Positions 9,757 through 17,916 of a stretch of 64,000 bases of DNA are shown here, piece by piece. Where the stretch lies: positions 34,323-98,322 of the forward strand of contig JAPPAR010000025.1 of assembly GCA_026705445.1 (NCBI GenBank). The letters run 5' to 3'. The stretch comes from Candidatus Dadabacteria bacterium. GTDB lineage: Bacteria; Desulfobacterota_D; UBA1144; Nemesobacterales; Nemesobacteraceae. Below the pieces are notes generated by a model. The model did no database searches. It was not told where the DNA came from and saw nothing but the letters and a program-made list of their open reading frames with translations. Numbering within the stretch: the stretch's first letter is position 1; every line of letters starts with the position of its first letter. A program made the position numbers and the translations under genes.

Positions 9757-10437
9757 ATGCACACAAAAACCTGCGCAAGCGCCGTGAAAATCTACCTGTT
9801 TTTCCTCTTTATTTCCTTATTCGCAGTTTCGGGATGCGGTCTGGATGTCGAGTTTGGCGGAAACGAAAATGAGGACGTGGAAGAAAATGAGATAATCACG
9901 GGATTTATCGAGGAGATAATTCCTGATATAGGTACGGATTCAACCGTTGTTGTAAAGGCAAGCGTAGTAAAAGATGAGACAGTATTTTGCTGTGAAGATA
10001 CGACATCTGTAAGAGATGATTTCCGCATAGAAAACAATCTCGATCCAAAAGCAGAACTTGAATTTCTTGAGAACGGAAACTCCTCTCTTGGCACAATAAG
10101 AATTCCCGTTTTTCCGGGAGCTACGATCGATATCGCGGATATTATAATTGAGGATAGAGTCCCAAGGTATGATTACATTAATATAAGCTTCGAGGGGCAG
10201 GTAGATTCGAAGAACTGTGTCAACGACACCACACCAAGTGGAACCATGAGGGTAGTAATATTATCTGAAGGTAACGAAACGGAAGTAACAGTCAATCTGA
10301 CATCAAGAACTGATATTGAAAGAGGGGACGAAGAGGATCTCCCTTGCGAAGAAATAGTCGAGGGACGCAAAGTTAAGGTAGACGGGAAACTGGGCATAGG
10401 CGAGACCGTAGAAGCAGACTTAGTTGAAATACTTTGA
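9757..10437 (+). CDS. Small acidic lipoprotein of unknown function
   Basis: A 226-aa protein with a lipoprotein signal peptide: a basic N-terminus, a hydrophobic stretch, then the lipobox VSGC with Cys at about residue 27. The mature part is very acidic (many Glu/Asp) and beta-rich, with a paired Cys (FCCED) and two further Cys. Segments such as IIPDIGTDSTVVVKASVV and GRKVKVDGKLGIGETVEADLVEIL recall the short OB-like repeats of DUF5666-type lipoproteins, but the match is loose. GAGGA lies six bases before the ATG. The gene is lower in GC than its neighbours and is isolated from both. Confidence 0.7.
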   Translation: MHTKTCASAVKIYLFFLFISLFAVSGCGLDVEFGGNENEDVEENEIITGFIEEIIPDIGTDSTVVVKASVVKDETVFCCEDTTSVRDDFRIENNLDPKAELEFLENGNSSLGTIRIPVFPGATIDIADIIIEDRVPRYDYINISFEGQVDSKNCVNDTTPSGTMRVVILSEGNETEVTVNLTSRTDIERGDEEDLPCEEIVEGRKVKVDGKLGIGETVEADLVEIL

Positions 10438-10454
10438 GCCCATTCCGCAACAAA

Positions 10455-11555
10455 CTACCTCCCCTCCACAGTCATCCGCGCCCTCTCTCTTCCTTTCTCC
10501 GTAAGAAAAAGCTTTCCGCCCGCAACAGCTATTTCTCCTTTCCGCTTCAGAAATTCGACCACTTTTGAGGCGAAATCAGCCGATCGGAACATACCTCTGC
10601 TGTCGGGGTGGTTCTTTACCGTCTCCCCTCTTTCCTGGTTGTAAAGACTCACAAGTAGCGAAGCCTCGGCAAAGTCCATCCTCTGTTTTCTTTTTTCCCT
10701 CATTATGCCGAAGAATCCCCTTTGGGGAGCAAGGAGAAAAACCACGAGAAAAAACACCCCGCACACAAAAGCCATTGAACCCGCTATGTTAACGTCAAGC
10801 CAGTTGGCGACCCAGAACCCCGAAACGGCTGCCGAGATTCCAAAGAGCACGCTCAGGAGAATCATCCTGAAAAGCGAATCCGTAAGAAGGTAGGCGCAGC
10901 AAGGCGGAATCACTATAAGCGCTATAACAAGTATCGAGCCTACGGCGTCAAACGCCCCGACGCATGTAAGCGACACAACAGCCATAAGCAGGTAGTGGAT
11001 GAGTCGGGGACGGAATCCTATTGACGACGCAAAGCTCTCGTCAAAAGTCGACACCTTAAGCTCCTTGTAGAAAAAGGAAATGAAAAGCAGGTTCAGAAGA
11101 AGAATCGAACCCATTACGTAAACCGACTTGGGTCCCAGGTCCATACCCGAGAGAATCAGGCGGTTAAAAGGAGCGAACGCTATCTCTCCGAGAAGCACGG
11201 AGTGGGTGTCAATATGCACGTTTCGCGCATACTTGGAAAGCAGTATGACCGCCACGCTGAAAAGAAACGGGAAGACTATCCCTATCGACGCGTCCTTTTT
11301 GACCAGCCTTGCGCGGTTAACCGCCTCTATGAGCGAAATCGCAAGCACCCCGCTTGCGGCGGCTCCTATTATGAGAATCGGCGATGAAAGGTCCTTCACG
11401 AGAAAAAAAGCGAGAATTATGCCGAGTAGAATGGAATGGCTGATCGCATCGGTCATCATGGACATTCTTCTTAGAACAAGGAACGCCCCCGGTATGGCGC
11501 ACGAAGCCGCAACTATGACGGCTACCAGCTGTATATCAAACTGATGCGGGCTCAT
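10455..11555 (-). CDS. Metal ABC transporter permease (ABC-3 family) with C-terminal winged-helix-like tail
   Basis: Inner-membrane permease of a Mn/Zn/Fe ABC importer. Residues ~1-285 hold eight or so membrane segments with the ABC-3 hallmarks (MTDAISHSILLGI, GAFDAVGSILVIALIVIPP). After FLLAPQRGFFG the usual ABC-3 protein would stop, but here ~80 further residues follow (FAEASLLVSLYNQERG, KVVEFLKRKGEI, LTEKGRERA) with the pattern of a DtxR-like winged helix. Last gene of a five-gene operon; its start overlaps the preceding permease stop by 4 bp. Fusions of this kind are known from chlamydial YtgCR; here the tail is short and lacks an obvious metal-binding domain. Confidence 0.88.
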   Translation of the reverse strand: MSPHQFDIQLVAVIVAASCAIPGAFLVLRRMSMMTDAISHSILLGIILAFFLVKDLSSPILIIGAAASGVLAISLIEAVNRARLVKKDASIGIVFPFLFSVAVILLSKYARNVHIDTHSVLLGEIAFAPFNRLILSGMDLGPKSVYVMGSILLLNLLFISFFYKELKVSTFDESFASSIGFRPRLIHYLLMAVVSLTCVGAFDAVGSILVIALIVIPPCCAYLLTDSLFRMILLSVLFGISAAVSGFWVANWLDVNIAGSMAFVCGVFFLVVFLLAPQRGFFGIMREKRKQRMDFAEASLLVSLYNQERGETVKNHPDSRGMFRSADFASKVVEFLKRKGEIAVAGGKLFLTEKGRERARMTVEGR

Positions 11556-12679
11556 CCGTTACTCCCCACCGGTGAAAGCTTTCTGATCTCGCGAATACCG
11601 CTTGGGGTGAGCCGCCAGTTCTCTTCCCCCGCTCTCTCCACGTGCCCCGCCTCCTGCAGCTGCAAAAGACTTTTTCGCACGTTAAACCCCTTCTCGCTTC
11701 CAAGCGCAAGCAGCTTCTCGGAATGTGCGTAGCCGGGGTCGTTATGCTCAAGAGCCAGATCGTGCAGGGCTTTTAAGACGTAGTCCTTCTTTATCTCCCT
11801 TCTGCTCCTGGCGTCTTTGAATCTCAGGGTGAAAAACCCGTTCGGCGAGAAAAGAACCGAAAAAAAAGCGATAACGCTCACGCAGACTATAACCGCGGGT
11901 CCCGTCGGCACGTTCTCAAGCCCGGCACTCAGCGCAACACCCGTTACGCCGGAGACGGCCGCTATTGAGGCCGCAAGAATCACCATCAAGCCCATACCGC
12001 CGGTCCACTGTCTGGCCGCAACCGCGGGGGCAATGAGCATTGAGCTCATAAGCACGACCCCTACTGTCTGCAGCCCGATCACTATCGCCGTAACTATGAC
12101 GGCCGTAACAAGCAGGTCCAGAGACTTCATGGAAAAACCCATAGTGCCTCCGAAATCCGGATCGAAGCAAAGAAGTTTGAACTCTTTCCAGAAAAGTCCC
12201 ACAACCAAAAGGGCGAAAAGCCCCGTGACACCTATAACAAGAACGTCTTTTCCGACAAGCGCCTCCGCCTGGCCGAAAAGAAACTTATCAAGCCCCGCCT
12301 GGTTGGCATCCGGCATCTTCTGCGCGTAGGTAAGAAGAACAAGGCCAAGCCCGAAAAAGACAGAAAGCGCCATCCCCATCGCGCTGTCGGTTTTTATCCT
12401 CGAGTTGCTGGTAATCAGGTTGATCAGAAAAACCGCCAGGACGGCTGAGAGCGCAGCCCCGATAAAGATCGGCAGTTGTTCCTTTACTCCCATTATGAGG
12501 AAGGCAAGCACTATTCCGGGAAGGGCCGCGTGCGACATGACGTCGCCTACGAGGCTTTGCTTTCTAAGCACCGCGTAAGAGCCGACCACGCCGCTTACAA
12601 TGCCCAGGGAAGTCGCTCCCAAGAGAATGGTCCTGGCCGTATAGTCAGAGAAAAGCTCAACTGCAAATTCAAGCATCAC
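11552..12679 (-). CDS. Metal ABC transporter permease (ABC-3 family), second subunit, also with winged-helix-like tail
   Basis: A 375-aa permease partner of the neighbouring ABC-3 protein. Hydrophobic segments span residues ~10-285, with VGDVMSHAALPGI and LQTVGVVLMSSMLIAPA as family markers. The C-terminal ~85 residues (KKDYVLKALHDLALEH, RKSLLQLQEAGHVE, WRLTPSGIREI) again look like a winged-helix DNA-binding fold. The start overlaps the ATPase gene stop by 4 bp and the stop overlaps the next permease, so the three transport genes are tightly coupled. Having two different permeases suggests a heterodimeric membrane channel, as in MntCD/TroCD systems. Confidence 0.88.
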   Translation of the reverse strand: MMLEFAVELFSDYTARTILLGATSLGIVSGVVGSYAVLRKQSLVGDVMSHAALPGIVLAFLIMGVKEQLPIFIGAALSAVLAVFLINLITSNSRIKTDSAMGMALSVFFGLGLVLLTYAQKMPDANQAGLDKFLFGQAEALVGKDVLVIGVTGLFALLVVGLFWKEFKLLCFDPDFGGTMGFSMKSLDLLVTAVIVTAIVIGLQTVGVVLMSSMLIAPAVAARQWTGGMGLMVILAASIAAVSGVTGVALSAGLENVPTGPAVIVCVSVIAFFSVLFSPNGFFTLRFKDARSRREIKKDYVLKALHDLALEHNDPGYAHSEKLLALGSEKGFNVRKSLLQLQEAGHVERAGEENWRLTPSGIREIRKLSPVGSNG

Positions 12680-13452
12680 ACTGCCCTTTTGGCCGATTTT
12701 CTTTCGGGGAAAAAGGAGGTCTTGCCTCCGTAAGCCTTTATGAGGTTCTCGGAATTAAAGACCTCATCCACCCTCCCCGAGGCCACAAGCCCCACATTCA
12801 GAATGGCGATCCGCTCGTAGTACTCGGAAACGGTGTTAAGATCGTGATGAACCGCAAGCACAGTCTTTCCCCCGGCGGTAAGCTCTTTCAGTATCCTGAC
12901 TATCGCTTTTTCGGTCGTAGCGTCAACTCCCTGGAAAGGTTCATCCAGAAGGTAAACCGACGCGCTCTGAACAAGGGCTCTTGCGAGAAAAACTCTCTGC
13001 TGCTGCCCTCCGGAGAGCTGGCTTATCTGCCTCTGGGCAAACTCAAGCATATCGACTTTTTCAAGGGCGCTGAGTGCCTTCTCATGCTCCTTTTTTCCGG
13101 GACGCCTTATCCATCCCAGGTCTCCGTAACTCCCCATTTTCACCGTATCCACTACGGAGGTGGGAAAATCCCAGTCCACAGAACCTCTCTGGGGAACGTA
13201 ACTCACTTCCTTCCTCTGTTTCTCGTAAGGTTTGCCGTGGATGGAGACGACTCCCGCGACGCGCGGAACAAGTCCCTGGATGGATTTTATCAGGGTTGTC
13301 TTGCCGGCGCCGTTTGGTCCCACGACGGCGACCATCGACCCGCCTGGAATCTCAAGGTCTATATCCCAGAGAACGGTCTTGTCGCCGTAAGCGACAGTAA
13401 GGTCCGTCACACGGACTGCCGGAACGGCCGGATTCTGCTCTCCGCTGCTCAT
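12676..13452 (-). CDS. Metal ABC transporter ATP-binding protein
   Basis: A 258-aa ATPase energising the manganese/zinc-type importer. Walker A is GPNGAGKTTLIK, the signature is LSGGQQQRVFLARAL, Walker B is VYLLDEPF and the switch His lies in AVHHDLNTV. The segment DWDFPTSVVDTVKMG is typical of the MntB/TroB/ZnuC subgroup. It overlaps the permease gene downstream and its start abuts the stop of the substrate-binding gene, placing it inside the mntR-led operon. Metal specificity is inferred from the regulator, not from this subunit. Confidence 0.94.
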   Translation of the reverse strand: MSSGEQNPAVPAVRVTDLTVAYGDKTVLWDIDLEIPGGSMVAVVGPNGAGKTTLIKSIQGLVPRVAGVVSIHGKPYEKQRKEVSYVPQRGSVDWDFPTSVVDTVKMGSYGDLGWIRRPGKKEHEKALSALEKVDMLEFAQRQISQLSGGQQQRVFLARALVQSASVYLLDEPFQGVDATTEKAIVRILKELTAGGKTVLAVHHDLNTVSEYYERIAILNVGLVASGRVDEVFNSENLIKAYGGKTSFFPERKSAKRAV

Positions 13453-14435
13453 TACCCATCTCCGGCGGCTTCGGCTTTGGAATCGGCAACCTCGATACTG
13501 CGGCTGAGGGATTCCACGATAGTATCCACGTTGCTTCTGAACATCCCTATGTAGCTGCCCTCTTCTGTTCCCGGGCTCCCCATCGAGTCCGAGTAAAGAC
13601 TGCCGCCTATCCGGACATCAAAACCTCTTGCCTTCACCGAGGCCCGAAGGGCACGCATGTATCTGGGAGAGATGGAAGTTTCAACGAAAACTGCCGGAAT
13701 TTTTCGCTCGGCAACTACCCTTGAGAGATTCTGTATATCCGCAACGCTCGCTTCAGAATCGGTACTTATTCCCTGAAGCCCCATTACCTCAAATCCGTAA
13801 CCTCTTCCGAAATAATTAAAAGCGTCGTGGGCCGTTATAAGCACCCTTCTTTCGTGATGCAACAAGGCTATCTTCTTCTGTATGTAAGACTGTAAAAGGC
13901 TCAGTTCTTTGAGATAGGATTCGGCGTTCTGCTTGTAGATACCGGCGTTTTGCGGGTCGTAGAGTGAGAAAGCCTCCATGACCACCTTGGCCGCTTTTTT
14001 CCACAGAGTGACATCAAACCAGATATGCGGATCGTAGTATCCTTCGTATTCCTCGGGAGAAAGAAGCAAGGACTTGTCGATTCCCTCCGCGACGCCCACG
14101 GTGAATATCCCGCTTTTTTTCATCTGCGCAAGAACATCCGTAATCTTTCCCTCGAGGTGAAGACCGTTATAAAAAATCATGTCGGCTCCGGCAAGCTTTT
14201 CCACGTCCCCGGCGCTCGCCTTGTAAAGATGCGGGTCAACCCCGGTTCCCATGAGCGAGACGACCTCCGCTTTTTCCCCGGCGATGTTCTTGACCAGGTC
14301 TCCGATCATAGCGGTGGTAGTAACCACTTTTATCGTGCCTTCTCTTTTTACGCTTCCGCTACTTTCAGCGCAGGCTCCGCAGAGCACCAGCAATCCAGAA
14401 AGCAGAAAGAACCTTATGCCCGTTATCATTCTCAT
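13452..14435 (-). CDS. Metal ABC transporter substrate-binding lipoprotein (ZnuA/TroA/MntA family)
   Basis: A 327-aa cluster A-I solute receptor. An N-terminal signal ends in a Cys-rich segment (LCGACAES), likely the lipidation site although the lipobox is not textbook. Metal ligands of the family are visible: His in GVDPHLYKASAGD, His in EGYYDPHIWFDV, Glu/His around LITAHDAFNYF and the C-terminal Asp in GGSLYSDSMG. There is no long His-rich loop of the kind common in ZnuA proteins, which agrees with manganese or iron rather than zinc. It is the second gene of the operon, 11 bp after the mntR-like gene. Confidence 0.92.
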   Translation of the reverse strand: MRMITGIRFFLLSGLLVLCGACAESSGSVKREGTIKVVTTTAMIGDLVKNIAGEKAEVVSLMGTGVDPHLYKASAGDVEKLAGADMIFYNGLHLEGKITDVLAQMKKSGIFTVGVAEGIDKSLLLSPEEYEGYYDPHIWFDVTLWKKAAKVVMEAFSLYDPQNAGIYKQNAESYLKELSLLQSYIQKKIALLHHERRVLITAHDAFNYFGRGYGFEVMGLQGISTDSEASVADIQNLSRVVAERKIPAVFVETSISPRYMRALRASVKARGFDVRIGGSLYSDSMGSPGTEEGSYIGMFRSNVDTIVESLSRSIEVADSKAEAAGDG

Positions 14436-14446
14436 TTTTTCCTCTC

Positions 14447-15106
14447 TCAGTTGTTCGCTTTCTCAACCAGTATGTACTTGGCAGCGTTTCGCCCTATGGG
14501 ATATTCCTTCCCGGTCAGTTCGACGATTATGGGGCCCTTAAAAGGCTGCTTCGAAACAACTGTCATCTCGGTCTCGGGATAAAGACCTATCCCGCCCAGG
14601 TAACGAAGCAGTTCCGGGTCATGATCGCTCACTTCAACCACTCTCACCAAGGTGTCAGGCTCCACATCCACAAGAGCATCGCACTCCCTCACGATCATGG
14701 TGCCGTCTCGGCGCGGAATCGGCGAACCATGCGGGTCGGTCACCGGATAACCAAGAAACTTGTCGATCCTGTCTTCAAGATCCTCTGAGAGCACGTGTTC
14801 CCATTTCTCGGCTTCCTGGTGCACCTGGTCCCAGGGAACACCTAGCGCCTCCTTGAGGTAAAGCTCGATAAGCCGGTGATGTCTGATTATCTCAAGAGCT
14901 ATTTTCCTGCCAGCGGGAGTAAGCTTCACTCCCTGGTAGCGCTTGTGGGTTATGAGCTTTTTCTCCGAGAGCTTCTTCACCATGCTCGTCACCGAAGCCG
15001 GAGACACGCCCAGTTTTTCAGAAAGCGCACTGGTCGAAACCTTCCCCTCGGAAGTCTCAACCTCGTAAATGGTCTTCAGGTAATCCTCTATTGATTGCGA
15101 AAGCAT
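14447..15106 (-). CDS. mntR: DtxR/MntR family metal-dependent repressor with FeoA-like domain
   Basis: A 219-aa metalloregulator heading the metal ABC operon. The N-terminal winged helix (SPASVTSMVKKLSEKKLI) is followed by the metal-binding and dimerisation domain and, from about residue 145, an SH3/FeoA-like domain, as in the long DtxR/IdeR type. Metal-site residues favour Mn2+: Asp in IEDYLKTIY replaces the DtxR Met10, and Glu in EAEKWEHVLS stands where DtxR has Cys102. It is first in its operon and is preceded by a promoter and a palindromic site, so it probably represses its own transcription and that of the transporter. Fe2+ sensing cannot be excluded. Confidence 0.88.
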   Translation of the reverse strand: MLSQSIEDYLKTIYEVETSEGKVSTSALSEKLGVSPASVTSMVKKLSEKKLITHKRYQGVKLTPAGRKIALEIIRHHRLIELYLKEALGVPWDQVHQEAEKWEHVLSEDLEDRIDKFLGYPVTDPHGSPIPRRDGTMIVRECDALVDVEPDTLVRVVEVSDHDPELLRYLGGIGLYPETEMTVVSKQPFKGPIIVELTGKEYPIGRNAAKYILVEKANN

Positions 15107-15163
15107 CTTTTTTCTCTTTATCCAAGCAAAAGCCGCTTAAGATTCAGACAGGCAAAAAATTAT

Positions 15164-15179
15164 TTTAGTCTTGTCTAAA
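15164..15179 (-). promoter_or_regulatory. Candidate MntR operator
   Basis: TTTAGTCTTGTCTAAA, an inverted repeat of TTTAG and CTAAA with six bases between, matches the general form of MntR/TroR boxes. It lies about 60 bp upstream of the mntR start and just after the predicted transcription start, where bound repressor would block elongation or polymerase loading. Confidence 0.6.
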
Positions 15180-15189
15180 TTTGTTTTTA

Positions 15190-15217
15190 ATTCTAGCAAA
15201 AACCTGTGTGCTGTCAA
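15190..15217 (-). promoter_or_regulatory. Promoter of the mntR-metal ABC operon
   Basis: On the minus strand TTGACA (15217-15212) and TAGAAT (15195-15190) are separated by 16 bp, close to the sigma-70 consensus. The predicted start falls near 15183, immediately before the palindromic operator. Confidence 0.65.
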
Positions 15218-15283
15218 GGGAAAGTTCAGAGGTTATATTCAGCCGGGAGAAAATTCCCGGTTCCTTTGTTTCGCTCGCTCTAT

Positions 15284-16729
15284 CTAAATATGCTTTCTCA
15301 GAAAAACGGCCGAGAACAAGACAAATGCTATCAAAAACAGGTTAAGCAAATTACTTTGAGGCGTATGGGTGGTTGCGGCGATTGCGCACCCTTCGTCATC
15401 TTCTTTGCAATATTCTGCGTTGTCGAGATAAATTCCTGAACCGACGATACGCCAAGACGGGGGAGTATCCGAAGGAGCAAAAGGTGGTGTTACGTCTATC
15501 ACCTCAATATAGCCTTTCTTTATAGAGAAGCCCGGGACTTCGTTTTTTTCAAGATAGCCCTCGTTGTTGTCCTCAAGAGTCTCGGGATGGTCCCAATGAT
15601 ATGTGACGAAGCCGTGATTCCCCACTGCCAAATCTGCCAGGTCCCCGCTTCCATCTGTCACTGCATTGCGAAAAGCTTCCAGGATATTTGCTCCGTCGCA
15701 CTGAATCGGGTCAGGGTCGGTTAATGAGACGCTTAGTCCATAGAGATGGAAATCGAGCCCGTTTATGACTGCGGTGCCGTCCTCGGGAGACAGCATGAAG
15801 GGATATATAGAACCCTCCCTGTAATCTCCTCTGGCAAGACAGCCTGTTGTACTGAGAGCTATCCGGACAGATTTTTCTCCGAGTTCTTCCTCCGCAGACT
15901 GTATCTGTTCCGGTGTGCTGCCCGGAACAAGCCCTGTGGCAATGGAGACGAGTCCGGGTTCATCTCTGAGTAGCTGCAGTGCTATCCTGTCCTGGCGTGC
16001 CTTCAATCCCTCGGCAACTGCTTTCACATACTGTACAAGCGATTCTTCCTTCTCTTGCGGATCTTGTTCATCGTTAACCTGCTTTGCGGTAACAGGAAGG
16101 CTGAACAGGGGATCATTACAGTTAGGATTGTCCCTCTCGATTAGATTGTAGTCATCCCTTGCGTGATGAAAACCCACTACATTGATTGTACGGCCACCGG
16201 CGGAGAAGATGTCCACGCTCATTGCACATACCATTCTATCTTGTCCGTCATAGTGGTAATCTACGCATGCCGGTTCCTCGCTGTCGAGCAGAGCCTCCAT
16301 GGTTATGGTCGTCATGCCGTCCCCATTTCTAAACTCAAAGGAAGGAAAATATTTTTTGAAATGCAGGTCGGGATACAATCCATGGTTTACTATATATCCC
16401 TCGGGGTTTACAAGGATGGAGTAGACTTCACCATTATTGAAGACTCCCAGATCCCTCGCCCGTTGTCCCAATATCACTAATTCTCTGGCTTGCTCCGGGC
16501 GACTAAGGTTTGAGTCCTCCTGGATCAGTGCAATGTGCTCTGCCAAGTGACGGGCCATTTTCTCTATGGAAGCCTCGTCTCCAACACCGATGTTTTCCAC
16601 ATCTATATCGAGGTCTGGACTATGGGAATAACCCCTGTATTCATGAGCGGACGCTTCGGTGCCGAATAAGAAACTAACACCAAGTGCAAAAAACAGACTT
16701 AACAAAATCCCGTGCATTTTAATCTTCAC
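15284..16729 (-). CDS. Secreted double-Cache-domain protein with C-terminal membrane anchor
   Basis: About 481 aa. I chose the GTG at 16729 because GGAGAGG lies eight bases upstream and the protein then begins with a clean signal peptide ending at EASA. Two Cache-like units follow: one around FNNGEVYSILVNPEGYIVNH and a second around REGSIYPFMLSPEDGTAVIN, the latter continuing into the classic tail GFVTYHW, KKGYIEVIDV and WRIVGSGIYLD. The C-terminus is a hydrophobic span followed by RKHI, like sorting or anchor tails. No kinase, HAMP or chemotaxis signalling domain is present, so it is a free-standing sensor-like or ligand-binding surface protein. Ligand unknown. Confidence 0.72.
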   Translation of the reverse strand: MKIKMHGILLSLFFALGVSFLFGTEASAHEYRGYSHSPDLDIDVENIGVGDEASIEKMARHLAEHIALIQEDSNLSRPEQARELVILGQRARDLGVFNNGEVYSILVNPEGYIVNHGLYPDLHFKKYFPSFEFRNGDGMTTITMEALLDSEEPACVDYHYDGQDRMVCAMSVDIFSAGGRTINVVGFHHARDDYNLIERDNPNCNDPLFSLPVTAKQVNDEQDPQEKEESLVQYVKAVAEGLKARQDRIALQLLRDEPGLVSIATGLVPGSTPEQIQSAEEELGEKSVRIALSTTGCLARGDYREGSIYPFMLSPEDGTAVINGLDFHLYGLSVSLTDPDPIQCDGANILEAFRNAVTDGSGDLADLAVGNHGFVTYHWDHPETLEDNNEGYLEKNEVPGFSIKKGYIEVIDVTPPFAPSDTPPSWRIVGSGIYLDNAEYCKEDDEGCAIAATTHTPQSNLLNLFLIAFVLFSAVFLRKHI

Positions 16730-16973
16730 GCTAATTACCTCTCCAATAATTTTTTTTACCGAACTTAAATAACAATGACGGCCAACAGCCATCTTATTAA
16801 ATCAAGGCTGAAGTTGAAATGCAATAAATACATGGGGAAAGGTCAAAGAACATCAAGTACGCACTCTATGGAATGCAGGAAGGAAAATCAAAACCTAAGA
16901 GCTTGGTAGAATTCTATATAATTCCAAAATTCGAAGTTTTAAAAAGAGGTATTTATGCCTTAGAATAAGCCCC

Positions 16974-17789
16974 ATGCGGAAGCAGCAGCATAAAAGAATA
17001 AAACCCCTTGCGGGCGTGGCAGGTCTTGTCTGCTTCTTCCTCCTTACCCTCTCCGCAGGTTCCACAACAGAAAACAAGGAAAATCCTCCGAGCCGGACTA
17101 CCTTCAAGGTGCTTAACTCTTTTCCGCACGACCCAACCGCCTTCACTCAGGGTCTTGCCTACAGAGACGGTTTCCTTTATGAAAGTACCGGACTATACGG
17201 AAAGTCATCTCTTAGGAAAACGGATCCTGCCACGGGGAAAGTGCTCGCCAAGACAGATCTCCCCCGGGAATTTTTCGGCGAAGGTCTTACCATAATAGGC
17301 AACAGCATATACCAGCTCACCTGGAGGTCCAGACAGGGTTTCATATACGACAAAGGGAGCCTGCAGCAGAAAGAATCGTTTACCTATCTCACCGAAGGCT
17401 GGGGACTTACCGACGACGGAACTCAACTCATAATGAGCGACGGGACCGAAAAACTGTATTTTCTTTCCCCTAGGAACTTCGGGATAACGAAAGTCTTAAG
17501 CGTAAAGGAGAATGGATCGGCAGTCACCATGCTTAACGAGCTTGAATACGTGGAGGGAAAAATCTACTGCAATATATGGCAGTCGGACGATATAGTGGTC
17601 GTAGATTCCTACAGCGGCATGGTGGAGAGACGGATAAACTTGGGGGAACTAAGGGAAAGGCTGAGCTTTCCGGACAAAGCGGGAGTGCTGAACGGAATCG
17701 CCTGGAAACCCTCCTCCCGCACTTTTCTTATCACCGGAAAGAACTGGTCTGAGATTTTCGAGATAAGATTCGGTTCCCCTTTCCCTTGA
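16974..17789 (+). CDS. Glutaminyl-peptide cyclotransferase (plant/bacterial beta-propeller type)
   Basis: A 271-aa exported enzyme predicted to convert N-terminal glutamine of peptides to pyroglutamate. Residues 1-30 form a signal peptide, and the mature part is a five-bladed propeller of the PF05096 family. Diagnostic segments are FPHDPTAFTQGLAYRDGFLYESTG, given here in two parts as FPHDPTAFTQGL and FLYESTGLYG, plus LTWRSRQGFIYD, EGWGLTDDG, MLNELEYVEGKIYCNIW and LNGIAW. Length fits the family. It is monocistronic, divergent from the Cache-protein gene, and followed by tRNA-Arg. Pyroglutamate formation usually protects secreted proteins; the substrate here is unknown. Confidence 0.9.
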   Translation: MRKQQHKRIKPLAGVAGLVCFFLLTLSAGSTTENKENPPSRTTFKVLNSFPHDPTAFTQGLAYRDGFLYESTGLYGKSSLRKTDPATGKVLAKTDLPREFFGEGLTIIGNSIYQLTWRSRQGFIYDKGSLQQKESFTYLTEGWGLTDDGTQLIMSDGTEKLYFLSPRNFGITKVLSVKENGSAVTMLNELEYVEGKIYCNIWQSDDIVVVDSYSGMVERRINLGELRERLSFPDKAGVLNGIAWKPSSRTFLITGKNWSEIFEIRFGSPFP

Positions 17790-17828
17790 ACCGGAAACCC
17801 AAGCGGGTAGACTCATTTCCCCTTCTGT

Positions 17829-17902
17829 GTCCCCGTAGCTCAGTTGGATAGAGCGCAGGATTCCTAATCCTGAGGCCGCAGGTTCGAATCCTGCCGGGGA
17901 CG
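17829..17902 (+). tRNA. tRNA-Arg (anticodon CCT)
   Basis: A 74-nt cloverleaf: acceptor GTCCCCG pairs with CGGGGAC, the D arm contains AGCTCAGTTGGATAGAGC, the anticodon stem CAGGA/TCCTG encloses the loop TTCCTAA giving anticodon CCT, and the T arm has GGTTCGAATCC. Discriminator base is G. It reads AGG codons. CCA is not encoded. Confidence 0.96.
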
Positions 17903-17916
17903 CGCCAGCAAAAACC

